A DNA stretch of 64,000 nucleotides, from the NCBI RefSeq assembly GCF_000820305.1, contig NZ_CDBH01000018.1, positions 1-64,000 on the forward strand, given 5' to 3'. Position 1 is the first letter of the stretch. The number at the start of each line of letters is the position of its first letter. The translations under genes and the position numbers were made by a program. The notes under the pieces were generated by a model. It did no database searches and had not been told where the DNA came from. It worked only from the letters and a program-made list of their open reading frames with translations. Shown here one piece after another: positions 8,830 through 19,077 of this stretch. The DNA is from Aeromonas dhakensis. Its GTDB lineage: Bacteria; Pseudomonadota; Gammaproteobacteria; Enterobacterales; Aeromonadaceae.

Positions 8830-11208
8830 ATGCAAGTGCAACAGTACGTACTCTGGTACGAGCAACTCGGAATGCAGGATGTAGAACGAGTTGGCGGCAA
8901 AAATGCATCCCTTGGCGAGATGATCAGCAACCTCTCTGGTGCCGGAGTGTCGGTGCCGGGCGGGTTTGCCACCACCGCCTTTGCGTTTAACGAGTTTCTG
9001 GAGTCAAGCGGCCTCAACGGCAAGATCCACGATCTGCTCGACAGCCTGGATGTGGACGACATCGCCGCCCTCAACCGGGCCGGCCAGCAGATCCGTGACT
9101 GGGTGATTGAAGCCCCGTTCCAGAGCGAGCTGGAGCAGGCGATCCGGGTTGCCTACGACAAGCTCAGCGGCGGGCTTGACGCGTCCTTTGCGGTGCGCTC
9201 CTCCGCCACTGCCGAGGACATGCCGGATGCCTCCTTTGCCGGCCAGCAGGAGACCTTCCTCAACGTGCGCGGCATCGACGCCGTCATGATTGCCGTCAAG
9301 CATGTGTTTGCTTCACTGTTCAACGATCGCGCCATCTCCTATCGGGTGCATCAGGGCTATGACCACAAGGGCGTCGCCCTGTCGGCCGGGATCCAGCGCA
9401 TGGTGCGCTCGGATCTCGCCGCCTCCGGCGTCATGTTCACCCTGGATACCGAGTCGGGTTTCAACGACGTGGTGTTCATCACCGGCGCCCAAGGCCTTGG
9501 CGAGATGGTGGTGCAGGGGGCGGTCAACCCCGACGAGTTCTACGTGCACAAACCGACCCTCAAGGCAGGACGCCCGGCGGTGGTGCGCAAGACCCTCGGC
9601 TCCAAACTCATCAAGATGACCTATTCCGGCGATGCCAGCCACGGCCGCCAGGTGCAGATTGTCGACACCGATGAGGCCGAGCGCAGCCGCTTCTGCATCA
9701 CGGATGCCGAGGTGATGGAGCTGGCCAAGCAGGCTCTCATCATCGAGCAGCACTATGGCCGCCCGATGGACATCGAGTGGGCCAAGGACGGGCAGGATGG
9801 CAAGCTCTACATCGTGCAGGCACGTCCGGAAACCGTGCGCAGCCGCCAGGAGGCCAATACCCTCGAGCGCTTCGCCCTCAAGCAAACGGGCAAGGTGCTG
9901 ATCGAGGGGCGCGCCATCGGCCACAAAATCGGGGCGGGCCCGGCGCGGGTCATATCCTCCATCAGCCAGATGGACGAAGTACAGCCCGGCGACGTGCTGG
10001 TCACCGACATGACCGACCCGGACTGGGAGCCCATCATGAAGCGGGCCTCCGCCATCGTCACCAACCGGGGCGGCCGTACCTGTCACGCCGCCATCATCGC
10101 TCGCGAACTGGGCATTCCGGCGGTGGTGGGTTGCGGTGATGCCACCAAGCGCATCGAACCGGGCCAGCTCATCACCGTCTCCTGCGCGGAAGGGGACACC
10201 GGTTTCATCTACGACGGTGAACTCGACTTCGACGTGGCGGTGACCGAGGTGGGCAACATGCCGCGCCTGCCCATCAAGATCATGATGAACGTCGGCAACC
10301 CGGACAGAGCCTTCGACTTCGCCCAGCTGCCGAACGCCGGTGTTGGGCTGGCCCGCCTCGAGTTCATCATCAACCGGATGATTGGGGTACACCCCAAGGC
10401 GCTGCTGGAGTTTGACAGCCAGAGCCCCGAGCTCAAGGCCACCATCGGCAAGATGATCGCCGGCTACGAGAGCCCGCGTGAGTTCTACGTCGCCAAGCTG
10501 ACCGAGGGCATCGCCACCCTGGCTGCCGCCTTCTGGCCGGAGCGGGTGATCGTGCGGATGTCGGACTTCAAGTCCAACGAGTACGCCAACCTGGTGGGCG
10601 GCCGTGGCTACGAGCCTCATGAAGAGAACCCGATGATCGGTTTTCGTGGTGCGTCGCGCTACATCGCCGACAGCTTCCGCCCCTGCTTTGCCCTGGAGTG
10701 CGAGGCGATCAAGCGGGTGCGTGATGTCATGGGGCTGACCAACGTCGAGGTGATGATCCCCTTCGTGCGCACCGTAGGCGAGGCAGAGCAGGTGATCGAC
10801 ATCCTGGCCGAGAACGGTCTGCGCCGTGGCGAGCGGGGGCTCAAGGTGATCATGATGTGCGAGATCCCGAGCAACGCCCTCCTTGCAGACAAGTTCCTCG
10901 AGCACGTGGACGGCTTCTCCATCGGCTCCAACGACATGACCCAGCTGACCCTTGGGCTGGACAGGGACTCGGGCCTTATCGCCCACCTGTTCGACGAGCG
11001 CAACGAGGCGGTCAAAGCGCTGCTGGCGATGGCCATTGCCGCCGCCCGCAAGGCGGGCAAGTACGTGGGGATCTGCGGCCAGGGGCCGTCCGATCACCCG
11101 GACTTCGCCGCCTGGCTGGTCGAGCAGGGGATTGACTCGGTGTCGCTCAACCCGGATACCGTGGTCGATACCTGGCTCTATCTGGCCGAGCAGCACAAGG
11201 CGAACTGA
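8830..11208 (+). CDS. ppsA: Phosphoenolpyruvate synthase (pyruvate, water dikinase)
   Basis: The 792-residue cytoplasmic enzyme converts pyruvate, ATP and water to PEP, AMP and phosphate for gluconeogenesis. The N-terminal ATP-grasp domain has [10 protein letters not shown] and [12 protein letters not shown]; the swivelling phosphohistidine domain has GGRTCHAAI with His at about 419; the C-terminal PEP-binding barrel has GSNDMTQ and GICGQGP with Cys at about 749. Length matches E. coli PpsA. The ATG at 8830 has GGAG only two bases away, while a GTG at 8836 would be better spaced, so the protein may be two residues shorter. A strong terminator follows. Confidence 0.95.
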   Translation: MQVQQYVLWYEQLGMQDVERVGGKNASLGEMISNLSGAGVSVPGGFATTAFAFNEFLESSGLNGKIHDLLDSLDVDDIAALNRAGQQIRDWVIEAPFQSELEQAIRVAYDKLSGGLDASFAVRSSATAEDMPDASFAGQQETFLNVRGIDAVMIAVKHVFASLFNDRAISYRVHQGYDHKGVALSAGIQRMVRSDLAASGVMFTLDTESGFNDVVFITGAQGLGEMVVQGAVNPDEFYVHKPTLKAGRPAVVRKTLGSKLIKMTYSGDASHGRQVQIVDTDEAERSRFCITDAEVMELAKQALIIEQHYGRPMDIEWAKDGQDGKLYIVQARPETVRSRQEANTLERFALKQTGKVLIEGRAIGHKIGAGPARVISSISQMDEVQPGDVLVTDMTDPDWEPIMKRASAIVTNRGGRTCHAAIIARELGIPAVVGCGDATKRIEPGQLITVSCAEGDTGFIYDGELDFDVAVTEVGNMPRLPIKIMMNVGNPDRAFDFAQLPNAGVGLARLEFIINRMIGVHPKALLEFDSQSPELKATIGKMIAGYESPREFYVAKLTEGIATLAAAFWPERVIVRMSDFKSNEYANLVGGRGYEPHEENPMIGFRGASRYIADSFRPCFALECEAIKRVRDVMGLTNVEVMIPFVRTVGEAEQVIDILAENGLRRGERGLKVIMMCEIPSNALLADKFLEHVDGFSIGSNDMTQLTLGLDRDSGLIAHLFDERNEAVKALLAMAIAAARKAGKYVGICGQGPSDHPDFAAWLVEQGIDSVSLNPDTVVDTWLYLAEQHKAN

Positions 11209-11230
11209 CGCAGGCTGTACTGCCCCCATC

Positions 11231-11257
11231 AAAATGGCGCCCACGGGCGCCATTTTT
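11231..11257 (+). terminator. Terminator of ppsA
   Basis: AAAATGGCGCC pairs with its complement around a short loop (11231-11256), and a T run follows. Confidence 0.85.
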
Positions 11258-11472
11258 CATGGCCGAACCTGACACAACTGGTCCGATATGGCAGCCAGAT
11301 GTGCCCAAAATGGCGCGCTGGCGCGTGCTTTTACACTCCGTTACATCTGCTCGCTTTGCAACCGCCCCATAATGGTCCCGCCAGCCCGCAGCACGGGGTG
11401 GCAGGCCCTCCGGCAGTGGCGGGCCGGGGGATCACGAGCAGTTTCCTGTCAGCACGGAGGCCAGGACGGCAG

Positions 11473-12486
11473 ATGTCACAGAGCGTATCAAACCAGGTGA
11501 TCAGACGAATGCTGGGAGCCTGCCAGCAGCAGGGGGGCGATCCCGATGCCATTTTGATGGCGGGCGGCCTCACGTCGTTCGACATCGAGCGGGAGCAGGG
11601 CCGGCTGCCGGCCCACAGCCACTACCGGATGCTGCAACTGATGCAGCCCTATCTGGCCAGTTTTCACGAAACCATCCTCTCCTACGACATCGGCCAGCTC
11701 TACCAGCACTATCCACCCCTTATCAGCCTGTGCCTGAACCAGCCCTCGCCGCGGGCGGCACTCGAGGTGCTGCTGGCCTATCGCCCCATCATCGGCAGTT
11801 GTGACGAACTGCGGGTGCGGCGGGGGGCGCAGGCCAGCCAATACCTGTATGTCAATCAGGGGCCCGCCAGCCTGGGGGCGAGTCAGGCCATCCCCAACTT
11901 CATCATGCTCTACCGGATTTTGCGGGTCTATCTGGCGGATCCCCGGGTCTCGGTGGGCTTCACGGGGCGGCCGCCACCGCGCCATCAGCTGCTGGACCAA
12001 TTCTTTGGAACCCGTTGCCGCTGGGAGCAGGGGGAAAACACCCTGACCATCGACAACGCCCAGCTCGACTGTCCCAGCCACTGCTACAACGAACCGCTGG
12101 GTCGTCTGCAACTGGCTCAGCTGGCACAGATCTGCGCTGACATCGCCGAGCGGGCCCCCTTTGCCTGTCTGGTGGGGGAGCGGATCCGCCACAAGATCCG
12201 GGAAGGGGAGCTGGAGAGCGACGAGAGCCTGCTCAAGGAGGTGTGCGCGGCCATGAACGTCAGCCGCTGGACCCTCAATCGCAAATTGCAGGGGGAGGGG
12301 AGCAGCTTCTCGACCCTGCTGAGGGACGCGAGGGTGAGCGAAGCCTGCCGCTTGCTGGGGGAGGGGGATCAACCGCTGCAGAACATCAGCGATCGGGTCG
12401 GCTTCTCGTCCCAGAGCGCCTTCAACCGCTTCTTCAAGGCCAACACCCGCATGACGCCGCTGGCCTATCGTAACGCCCGCCAATAA
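11473..12486 (+). CDS. AraC-family transcriptional regulator
   Basis: The protein has 337 residues. The N-terminal ~200 residues match the arabinose-binding-like sensor domain found in OruR/ANR-type regulators; the C-terminus is a two-HTH AraC domain with SEACRLLGEG, ISDRVGFSSQSAFNRFFK and MTPLAYRN. The ATG at 11473 is preceded by AGGA six bases away and begins MSQSVSNQVIRRM; longer in-frame extensions lack the family pattern. The effector and target genes are unknown. The nearest candidate targets are the exoenzyme genes to the right, but this is only proximity. Confidence 0.85.
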   Translation: MSQSVSNQVIRRMLGACQQQGGDPDAILMAGGLTSFDIEREQGRLPAHSHYRMLQLMQPYLASFHETILSYDIGQLYQHYPPLISLCLNQPSPRAALEVLLAYRPIIGSCDELRVRRGAQASQYLYVNQGPASLGASQAIPNFIMLYRILRVYLADPRVSVGFTGRPPPRHQLLDQFFGTRCRWEQGENTLTIDNAQLDCPSHCYNEPLGRLQLAQLAQICADIAERAPFACLVGERIRHKIREGELESDESLLKEVCAAMNVSRWTLNRKLQGEGSSFSTLLRDARVSEACRLLGEGDQPLQNISDRVGFSSQSAFNRFFKANTRMTPLAYRNARQ

Positions 12487-12490
12487 GAAC

Positions 12491-12513
12491 GGGACCGGCG
12501 CAAGGCCGGTCCC
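12491..12513. terminator. Hairpin between convergent AraC regulator and glucosidase genes
   Basis: GGGACCGGC (12491-12499) and GCCGGTCCC (12505-12513) form a 9-bp stem with a 5-nt loop. There is no T run on the plus strand and only a weak one on the minus strand. Confidence 0.55.
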
Positions 12514-12581
12514 GTGGTCGGGTCATTGTTGAGCAACTGTCAGGCAAGGCAAGGCTGGGTGCCCGGCCGTGCCTGCCCATG

Positions 12582-14963
12582 TTAGCGGGTGATGGTGGTG
12601 ACGCTGGTGGGATCCACCCCGGCCGGCAGTGCCAGTGCCCCTGGCGTGGTGTTGCTCACCACTATCTCCTTGCTCACCGTGAAGCTGACCGGCGTACTGC
12701 TGGAGACATCCGACGAGGGGCTGATGTAGGCGCTGTAGCGACCCGGCTCCACGATCCACTGGTTGCTGGCCTCATCGAAGCTGGCGAGGATGCTGGCCGG
12801 AATGGTGAAGCTCAGCTGTTCGCTGGCCCCCGGTGCCAGTTGCGCCGTCTTGGCAAAGGCCTTGAGCTCGATGAGCGGTTTCTTCAGCTTGACCTCGGGG
12901 GCGGTCACATAGACCTGGGCCGCCTCCTTGCCTGCCACGGCGCCGGTGTTGGTGATGGTGGCGGTCAGCACCAGGTTGCCGGCGCTGCCACCCTCCAGGG
13001 TATTGCTGGCGATGGCGGGGCTGGTGTAGCTGAAGCTGGTGTAGGAGAGACCGAAGCCGAACGGGTAGGAGACCGCCTGCTCGAAGGTGTTGTAGTAGCG
13101 ATAGCCCACGTAGATCCCCTCGTTGTAGTAGAGATCGTCCGGTTCGCCATCTCCGTCGGTGTCCTCACCCGGGAAGGTGCCGGCGGAGGGGACGCTGGCG
13201 TAACTTTGCGGGAAGCTCTGGGCCAGCTTGCCGCTCGGGTTGACCGCGCCTGAGAGCACATCCGCCACCGCGTGGCCGGTCTCCTGGCCAGCCATGTAGG
13301 CCAGCAGGATGCCATCCACCTTGTCGCCCCATTGGGCGGTGTCGATGACGCCGTTGACGTTGAGCACCACCACCACCTTTTTGCCCTGGGCGTGGAAGGC
13401 GCTGCTCACTGCGTCGATGAGGGCGCGCTCGTCATCACCGAGCAGATAGTCCCCCTTGCCGCTGCTGCGATCCGCCCCTTCCCCGGCCTGGCGGCCGATG
13501 CTGATGACGGCGGCTTGCTGGGTGGCGGCCGCACTGGCGATCAGGGCCTCCAGATCTCCGCTGATCGGTGCCTCGGCACAGGTGTAGTAGCCCTTGGCGC
13601 CAAATTGCCCCTCGTGGTAGACCTTGTTGTTCTCGTAAAAATCGCGGTAGTAGCTCTGCAGCGCCTCGTTGACCGGGAAGCGTGCCGCCAGTCCCTGCGC
13701 GATGGTGGCGGTGCTGGCGGCGTTCACATCCCCGCTGCCGGTGCCGCCCTTGTAGGTGTTGATCTGGTTGATGCCAAAACTGGCCAGCGTGCTGCTTGCC
13801 GAAAGCGGCAGGGCCGCGGCCTCGTTGCGCAGCAGCACCATGCTCTCGGCGCCGGCCTGACGGGCCAGTTTGGCGTGGGCGGTCAGATCCGGGCTGTTGC
13901 TGATGGCCAGCTGGTTGTAGGAGGGGCTCTTCATCACCTGGGTCAGGATGTGGATGGCGGCCTCGTTCACCTTGGCCTCGTCGAGATCGCCGTGCTCGAT
14001 GGATTGCTGCAACTGCTCCTTGACGTTGCCAGGCTCGATCAAATCCTGCCCCGCCAGCACCTGCTTGTAGGCGTTGTTGGCCACATCGCCAGCAAACCAG
14101 TCGGACATCACCAGGCCGTCGAACTTCCACTCGCCGCGCAGCAGGTCGGTCACTGCATCCCTGCGTTCGTTGACATAGGTGCCGTTGACCTTGTTGTAGG
14201 AGGTCATCACCGCCCAGGGCTGGGCCTCGTCTACCGCTATCTGGAAGCCGCGCAGATAGATCTCGCGGAAGGTTCTCGGCTCGCCGATGTCGTTGATCTG
14301 GTTGCGGTTGGTCTCGGAGTTGTTGCCGAAGTAGTGCTTGATGGTGGTGCCTACCCCGTTGCTCTCTACCCCGTTGACCATGGCGGCGCCGATTTTGCCG
14401 GTCAGCAGGGGATCTTCCGAGTAGTACTCGAAGTTGCGGCCATTGAGCGGGTTGCGCTGGATGTTCATGCCCGGGGCCAGCAGGATGTCGACCCCGTACT
14501 GGCGCACCTCGTCCCCCATGGCTTCGCCGACGGCCTTGACAAGCTTGACGTCCCAGCTGGAGGCGAGCAGCGAGCCGATGGGCCAGGCGGTGGCGTAGTA
14601 GCTGGCGTTGTCACCGTCGCGGTTGGCGTTGATCCGCACCCCGGCCGGCCCGTCCGCCAGTTTGAGGGCCGGAATGTCGATGCCGTCTGCGCTGCGCAGT
14701 ACGCCGTTGATGTAACCCGCCACGCCGGGCACGTCCTGCTTGACGTTGATGGCGCCGTTGGCACTGCCGTAACCGGGGCCGGAGAGCAGGTCCAGCTTCT
14801 CGCTCAGGGTCAGCCTGGCCACCATGGCCTCGGCTTGGCCGCGGTAATAGGCATCGTCCTTGACCAAGGGATCCGAGTCATTCTGGTTGCAACCGACCAG
14901 CAGGCCGGCCAGCGCCAGGCTGACGCCCAGTGAAACCGCTTTCAATTTTGTGGTGATAGGCAT
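12582..14963 (-). CDS. Glycoside hydrolase family 3 beta-glucosidase, lipoprotein
   Basis: The product has 793 residues. A signal peptide ends in the lipobox LVGC (Cys25), so it is probably anchored to a membrane. The GH3 N-terminal barrel carries KHYFGNNSE and the nucleophile motif VMSDW (Asp288); next come the GH3 C-terminal sandwich (VVVVLNVNGV, YMAGQETGHA) and a fibronectin III-like end domain (GKEAAQVYVTAP). It should release glucose from beta-glucosides outside the cytoplasm. The ATG at 14963 has GAGGA about nine bases upstream. It is on the same strand as the protease genes, but 421 bases separate them. Confidence 0.88.
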   Translation of the reverse strand: MPITTKLKAVSLGVSLALAGLLVGCNQNDSDPLVKDDAYYRGQAEAMVARLTLSEKLDLLSGPGYGSANGAINVKQDVPGVAGYINGVLRSADGIDIPALKLADGPAGVRINANRDGDNASYYATAWPIGSLLASSWDVKLVKAVGEAMGDEVRQYGVDILLAPGMNIQRNPLNGRNFEYYSEDPLLTGKIGAAMVNGVESNGVGTTIKHYFGNNSETNRNQINDIGEPRTFREIYLRGFQIAVDEAQPWAVMTSYNKVNGTYVNERRDAVTDLLRGEWKFDGLVMSDWFAGDVANNAYKQVLAGQDLIEPGNVKEQLQQSIEHGDLDEAKVNEAAIHILTQVMKSPSYNQLAISNSPDLTAHAKLARQAGAESMVLLRNEAAALPLSASSTLASFGINQINTYKGGTGSGDVNAASTATIAQGLAARFPVNEALQSYYRDFYENNKVYHEGQFGAKGYYTCAEAPISGDLEALIASAAATQQAAVISIGRQAGEGADRSSGKGDYLLGDDERALIDAVSSAFHAQGKKVVVVLNVNGVIDTAQWGDKVDGILLAYMAGQETGHAVADVLSGAVNPSGKLAQSFPQSYASVPSAGTFPGEDTDGDGEPDDLYYNEGIYVGYRYYNTFEQAVSYPFGFGLSYTSFSYTSPAIASNTLEGGSAGNLVLTATITNTGAVAGKEAAQVYVTAPEVKLKKPLIELKAFAKTAQLAPGASEQLSFTIPASILASFDEASNQWIVEPGRYSAYISPSSDVSSSTPVSFTVSKEIVVSNTTPGALALPAGVDPTSVTTITR

Positions 14964-15384
14964 GAAGACGTCCTCGTAACTGTCTGAATAAAAATAAAAA
15001 GGAGATATCGACACCGGGCGCAAGGCATCAGCCCGGGCTGGGCCGCTCTGCTGGCGGCTGCCATTGGATATCGCAAGGAAGACCGAACGGGCCCGTGGGC
15101 CGGCGTTTGGCTGCAGGCAGGTTAACAAGCCGGGGGATGGCCGCCTTGCCCCGGGGGAGCGAGAAATGTGCCGGCGGGAGCAAGGGGACAGAGTTGTGAG
15201 CAAGGTCGCATCGAAAGGCGGTGCCAAACCAAGGGTGGAAGGTGGCAAGAGGGGGAAAGGGCGGGAAAGATGCGGGAAAACGGGTGGCCTGATGGCCAAT
15301 GACGCTGGCCGCGGGCAATACGCGAGGGGGCCGGTGGCCCCCTCGAAGATAAATCAAAGCGTCCGGGCGCTGGCCCGGAGCGGC
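14964..15384. other. Intergenic region between the glucosidase and ORF2 genes
   Basis: The 421 bases are GC-rich. Apart from the hairpin at 15323-15345, the only other feature is an AT-rich patch (about 14980-15010) close to the glucosidase start that could hold its promoter. No coding frame looks real. Confidence 0.4.
15323..15345 (-). terminator. Hairpin after the ORF2 chaperone gene
   Basis: A perfect 10-bp stem, CGAGGGGGCC/GGCCCCCTCG, has a 3-nt loop and lies 40 bases past the ORF2 stop. It lacks a clear T run. Confidence 0.55.
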
Positions 15385-15843
15385 TCACTTGGGCCGTTTG
15401 AGGGCCCCGGCGAGCTCAATCTGTACCTTGACCCCCTCCTGCTTGAGCGCCGTGGCGACGGCGTTCAGATCGGTGCCCGGCTTGGCCTCCAGCAGGGCGA
15501 TGCCGCCGCTGCTCTGCTTGAAGCGCAGGCCGTGGCGGCTGGCCAACGCGCTGGCCTGGTTGTCATCGGCTTCCACCAGCAGGGTGCCGCTGGCGGTGAG
15601 CTCCGGGCTGGCCACCCCTTGCAGCAGCACGTCGCCGCTGCGCAGGGTTTGCCGGGGCGTCTTGCCGTCTGCGCTGCGGGCGACCCGCTGCTTGCTGCCG
15701 TTGTCCGGGGTGAGGTAGGTCTGACCGTTCACCTCTATGGTGCGGTACTGCTTGCCGTCGATCACCACCGATTCATCGGCGGCGTGCACGCCGGCCGAAG
15801 CCAGAAAGCCGGCCAGGGCCAGGCCGAGTAAGCTGTGTTTCAT
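15385..15843 (-). CDS. ORF2 chaperone of the Aeromonas serine protease
   Basis: The protein has 152 residues, with a signal peptide of about 21 residues ending GVHA. In A. sobria, ORF2 lies directly downstream of asp, binds the protease in the periplasm and is needed for it to fold to the active form. Size, position and secretion signal all match. The ATG at 15843 has AAGGAG eight bases upstream; a start at 15864 would overlap the protease stop. It lies 17 bases after asp, so the two are co-transcribed. Confidence 0.85.
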   Translation of the reverse strand: MKHSLLGLALAGFLASAGVHAADESVVIDGKQYRTIEVNGQTYLTPDNGSKQRVARSADGKTPRQTLRSGDVLLQGVASPELTASGTLLVEADDNQASALASRHGLRFKQSSGGIALLEAKPGTDLNAVATALKQEGVKVQIELAGALKRPK

Positions 15844-15860
15844 CTTGTGACTCCTTGTGA

Positions 15861-17735
15861 TCATGAGCGGGCGGCATCGTGGCCGATCACCCGCAGGGAC
15901 CAGTTGAGCAGTTGACCCGGCTGGCTGTTGTTGCGCTCGGTCAGCGTGCTGCGGCGGTTAGTGTTGAGGTCAACCAGGGTCAGCTGGCGGCTGCTGTTGG
16001 ATACGTCGGTCACCTCCAGTCGCCACTCGCCCTGGGCCGCTTCGCCATAGAACTTGTGGGAGAGCATGCGCATGTCGCGCAGCCCCTTGGTGCGCACATA
16101 ACCCAGCTGCTGCCGGTCGAGGGATTGCCCCACCAGGCTGTTGTTGGGGTTGAGCAGCACGCTGCGGGTGCCGGATGGGGAGACCAGCTCGATCAGCAGG
16201 TCGGGCAGGCGCTGATGATCCAGGCTCACCGTGACCTGGACCGCTTCCACGGTCAAGGCTTGCGCCACCTGGGTGCTGGAGCGGGTGGCACTGCTGCCCA
16301 CATCCGCGATGCTCCCTTCACTGCGCGGCACAGTCACCTTCTGAGCCGGCAACTGTACCAGCGGCGGCAGCGGGGTGTGGCTGGCGGCGGCCGTCAGGGT
16401 CTTGTTCACGTCGATGAGACCAAAGCCATAGGTGGGGCTGTACCAGAGACCGGCGGCGTTGCGCTCCCACCCTTCCAGGCCGGTGACCTGGCGGGGTTGA
16501 CCGTTGGCGGCGGTATAGCTGACCTGAACCGGCTGCTGGCCGGCATCGATGCGGGTGGCGTTGCGGGCCAGCAGATCGCGCAGATCCCGCACCGACAGAT
16601 CCGGGTAGGCGGACATCAGCAGCGCCATGGCGCCCGAGGTGTTGGGGGTGGCCGACGAGGTACCGTTCATCACGCCGTTGTAGTCGCAGGTGGCATCCAG
16701 CTGCGGGTTGTTGTGCAGCCGGTTGGTGCTGGGATCGTCGGTGCGGTTGTAGCCCATGTCGCAGCCGGGCAGATCCGTGGTCACCATGGCCGGCGCATCG
16801 GTACCGTACTCGCCGCCGGGGGCGCTCAGGAAGACGTTGCTGCCGACGCTGGAGTAGGAGGAACGCACTCCGTCGGCATTGATGGCGCTCACCACCAGGT
16901 TCCAGAAGTTGCTGTTGGAGGGGTCTATGTTGCTGTTCTCGAACGGCAGCTTGGGCAGGACGCCAGTGCGGCTGAACATGTAGTCGCCCGCGGCGATGCG
17001 GTTGAAGCCGTTGCCTGCCGCCTTGATATAGGCCGCGCCCTGCGCCTGCTGGGTCTGCTGCTCGAACAGGCGATCGAGCTGTACCTGATCCAGCCCGCTG
17101 GCGCTTTGCGGATCCACCAGACTCATGCCGTAGCTCTGGTTGAAGACCCGGTTGTCGGCGGTGGCGGGGCTGCCGCCCAGCGCATAGAGCCAGTCTTTCT
17201 GCAGCTGCTTGCTGCGCTCATCCAGCAGGTTGAACCCCTGCAGCTGGACGCGAGGGGCCACCCCCAGGGTGCCGATGCGGTTGTCGACCGCCCCGATAAG
17301 GCCGGAGACCGAGGTGCCGTGGGCACTGTCCGGATCGGTCGGGGTGGGGTCGCTGCTGCCGGTCACCACGTTTTTCGAGCCGGGGCGCACATTGTCGGCC
17401 AGGTCGGGGTGGGCGATGGCCAGGCCGTCATCCACCACGGCCACGTTGATGCCCTGGCCCTGCACGCCGGTACGGTGTGCCCACCAGAGGTTGAGGTCGT
17501 TGCCTGCCACGCCGCCGCGGGGGCTGAAGGCATTCTGGCCGCTGTTGAGCAGGTGCCACTGCTGATCCTGCAGCGGGTTGATGCCGGGCAGGCAGCGCTC
17601 GGCGCTGCTGCGGCCGGTATCGAGGCCGACTTCCTTGCCGGTCAATGGGGTGCAACTCTCACTCGCCTGAACTGAAGCGATGGGCAGGGCCGAGAGCAGG
17701 GCCGAGATTGCCAACGCTAACGATGTTTTTCTCAT
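15861..17735 (-). CDS. asp: Secreted kexin-like serine protease ASP
   Basis: The 624-residue precursor has a 24-residue signal peptide. The catalytic triad is Asp102 (VVDDG), His139 (SAHGTS) and Ser360 (NGTSSATP), that is 78, 115 and 336 in the mature form, as reported for A. sobria ASP. A P-domain typical of proprotein convertases occupies about residues 490-620. ASP is a secreted subtilase that causes oedema and activates complement and kinin factors. The ATG at 17735 has GGAG eight bases upstream. The gene is followed by its ORF2 chaperone gene. Confidence 0.93.
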   Translation of the reverse strand: MRKTSLALAISALLSALPIASVQASESCTPLTGKEVGLDTGRSSAERCLPGINPLQDQQWHLLNSGQNAFSPRGGVAGNDLNLWWAHRTGVQGQGINVAVVDDGLAIAHPDLADNVRPGSKNVVTGSSDPTPTDPDSAHGTSVSGLIGAVDNRIGTLGVAPRVQLQGFNLLDERSKQLQKDWLYALGGSPATADNRVFNQSYGMSLVDPQSASGLDQVQLDRLFEQQTQQAQGAAYIKAAGNGFNRIAAGDYMFSRTGVLPKLPFENSNIDPSNSNFWNLVVSAINADGVRSSYSSVGSNVFLSAPGGEYGTDAPAMVTTDLPGCDMGYNRTDDPSTNRLHNNPQLDATCDYNGVMNGTSSATPNTSGAMALLMSAYPDLSVRDLRDLLARNATRIDAGQQPVQVSYTAANGQPRQVTGLEGWERNAAGLWYSPTYGFGLIDVNKTLTAAASHTPLPPLVQLPAQKVTVPRSEGSIADVGSSATRSSTQVAQALTVEAVQVTVSLDHQRLPDLLIELVSPSGTRSVLLNPNNSLVGQSLDRQQLGYVRTKGLRDMRMLSHKFYGEAAQGEWRLEVTDVSNSSRQLTLVDLNTNRRSTLTERNNSQPGQLLNWSLRVIGHDAARS

Positions 17736-18147
17736 TAATAAACTCCATCTTATATCGCACCGTCCTGGGTGCGACTGGCATCTATACATGGGAAGAACAG
17801 AGTCAAAAAGCACTCATTTTCATTCTGAGATAAGGCTCAAAGAAATCTCACAACAAATAATCGACAGACCATGTGGGGGTTCCTGTGAATCCTTTTCTGT
17901 GCTGTATTGAGAACTTTTCTCAGCTTGCTGCTATTGATGTTTATCTTTTTATATCAATTGATTAGTAACCATTTGTTAACGTCTGACGGGCCGTTACCGG
18001 TGTGAGAGAGGCGGGGCGGATCTGCGCAGGATGGGGGAATCTTCGCGCTGGCGGGAGCGCCGCTGCGATGAAAACAGGGAGCACTGCAGGCAAGCCACAC
18101 GGCGCCAATGGCGCCGTGTGGGATGACGTAGCTGGCCGGCAGGAGGG
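17736..18147. other. AT-rich region upstream of asp
   Basis: These 412 bases include an AT-rich stretch (about 17740-17990) expected to carry the asp promoter. On the minus strand TTGACT (17801-17806) lies 14-16 bases before TATAGA/TAGATG (17779-17786). No gene was seen. Confidence 0.45.
18096..18120 (-). terminator. Hairpin after the isochorismatase-like gene
   Basis: A perfect 11-bp stem, CACACGGCGCC/GGCGCCGTGTG, has a 3-nt loop and lies 28 bases past the stop. No T run follows. Confidence 0.5.
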
Positions 18148-18687
18148 CTATTTGATCAACGCCAGAATGGATCGAAACGCCGGATGGCGACAATCGCCCA
18201 GCAGCTCGTAGAGGCACATCTCCACCGAGGTGAGTTCGGCCCCGTGCGCCGCCAGCTTGTGGATGGCGAGCTCCCGGTTGGCGGTGCTGCGCGACGACAC
18301 CGCATCCACCACCAGCGACACCTGGCTGCCCGCGTCCAGCAATCCCAACACAGTCTGGTAGACGCAGATATGGGCCTCGATGCCGCACACCAGCCAGTGG
18401 CTGACGCCCTGGCGGGCGAGGGCGTCGGCCAGCGCCGGCTCCCCCAGCGCGCCGAAGCTGTGCTTGGCCAGCACCAGATCGCCTGCCTGCATCAGCTGCA
18501 GCTCGGGCACGGTGGCCCCGAGCTTGTCCGGGTTCTGCTCCAGCCAGACAACCGGCAGGCCCAGCAGTCTGGCCCCCGCCACCAGCCTGGCGGTGTTGGC
18601 GATGAGGGCATCGCTCCCCTCGACCAGACGGGCCAGTTTGCCTTGAATATCGACGACCAGCAGGCCGGTGTTCGTGGTGGTCAGCAT
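18148..18687 (-). CDS. Isochorismatase-family cysteine hydrolase
   Basis: The protein has 179 residues. The family triad is visible: Asp13 in LLVVDIQGK, Lys75 in LAKHSFGA and Cys108 in CGIEAHICVYQT, with the cis-peptide region before it. It is close to YcaC-like hydrolases, whose substrates are mostly unknown; true isochorismatase or nicotinamidase activity is not supported by context. It follows a small membrane-protein gene by 15 bases in the same direction. Confidence 0.85.
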   Translation of the reverse strand: MLTTTNTGLLVVDIQGKLARLVEGSDALIANTARLVAGARLLGLPVVWLEQNPDKLGATVPELQLMQAGDLVLAKHSFGALGEPALADALARQGVSHWLVCGIEAHICVYQTVLGLLDAGSQVSLVVDAVSSRSTANRELAIHKLAAHGAELTSVEMCLYELLGDCRHPAFRSILALIK

Positions 18688-18702
18688 GGATACTCTCCCG
18701 GA

Positions 18703-19077
18703 TCAGAGTGAAACAGTGGCACCGAGTGGGCGGGCGAGGGAGGCGCGCGACTGGTTCCACAGATAGATGAGGGTCAGCGCGATGACGGTACCGATCGGAA
18801 AGGCGAACAACTGCAGGGCGACGAAGCACCAGAAGACCACCTTGAAGGTCGTCACCTGTTCGGTGAGCCCGCGGTAGGCCACATAGTTGAAGGCGAGCAC
18901 AAACATGGCGATGGCGGTTGCCAGGCCAAGGCTGAGACTCTGCGACGGCGCCATGTCAGCCGGGTGGAGCGGACTGACCGTGACGACGGCCCAGGCAACG
19001 AAGGCGATCATGGCCAGGGAGAACAGAGTGGCAAGGATAAAGATGGCCTTGGCGAGCAGATGTTGTTTGGGGGTCAT
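18703..19077 (-). CDS. Small integral membrane protein, 124 aa, unknown function
   Basis: Three to four hydrophobic segments (about residues 9-33, 47-68, 76-105) mark it as an inner-membrane protein. I do not recognise a family. The ATG at 19077 has AAGGAG about seven bases upstream. It forms a likely two-gene operon with the isochorismatase-like hydrolase. Confidence 0.7.
   Translation of the reverse strand: MTPKQHLLAKAIFILATLFSLAMIAFVAWAVVTVSPLHPADMAPSQSLSLGLATAIAMFVLAFNYVAYRGLTEQVTTFKVVFWCFVALQLFAFPIGTVIALTLIYLWNQSRASLARPLGATVSL

Noticed and set aside
9313..11253. 646-codon open frame on the minus strand
   Set aside because: It is the antisense shadow of ppsA, a result of high GC at third codon positions.
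13272..14933. 553-codon open frame on the plus strand
   Set aside because: It is antisense to the GH3 gene and has no recognisable motif or ribosome site.
15879..17675. 598-codon open frame on the plus strand
   Set aside because: It is antisense to asp, whose catalytic residues and length fit exactly.
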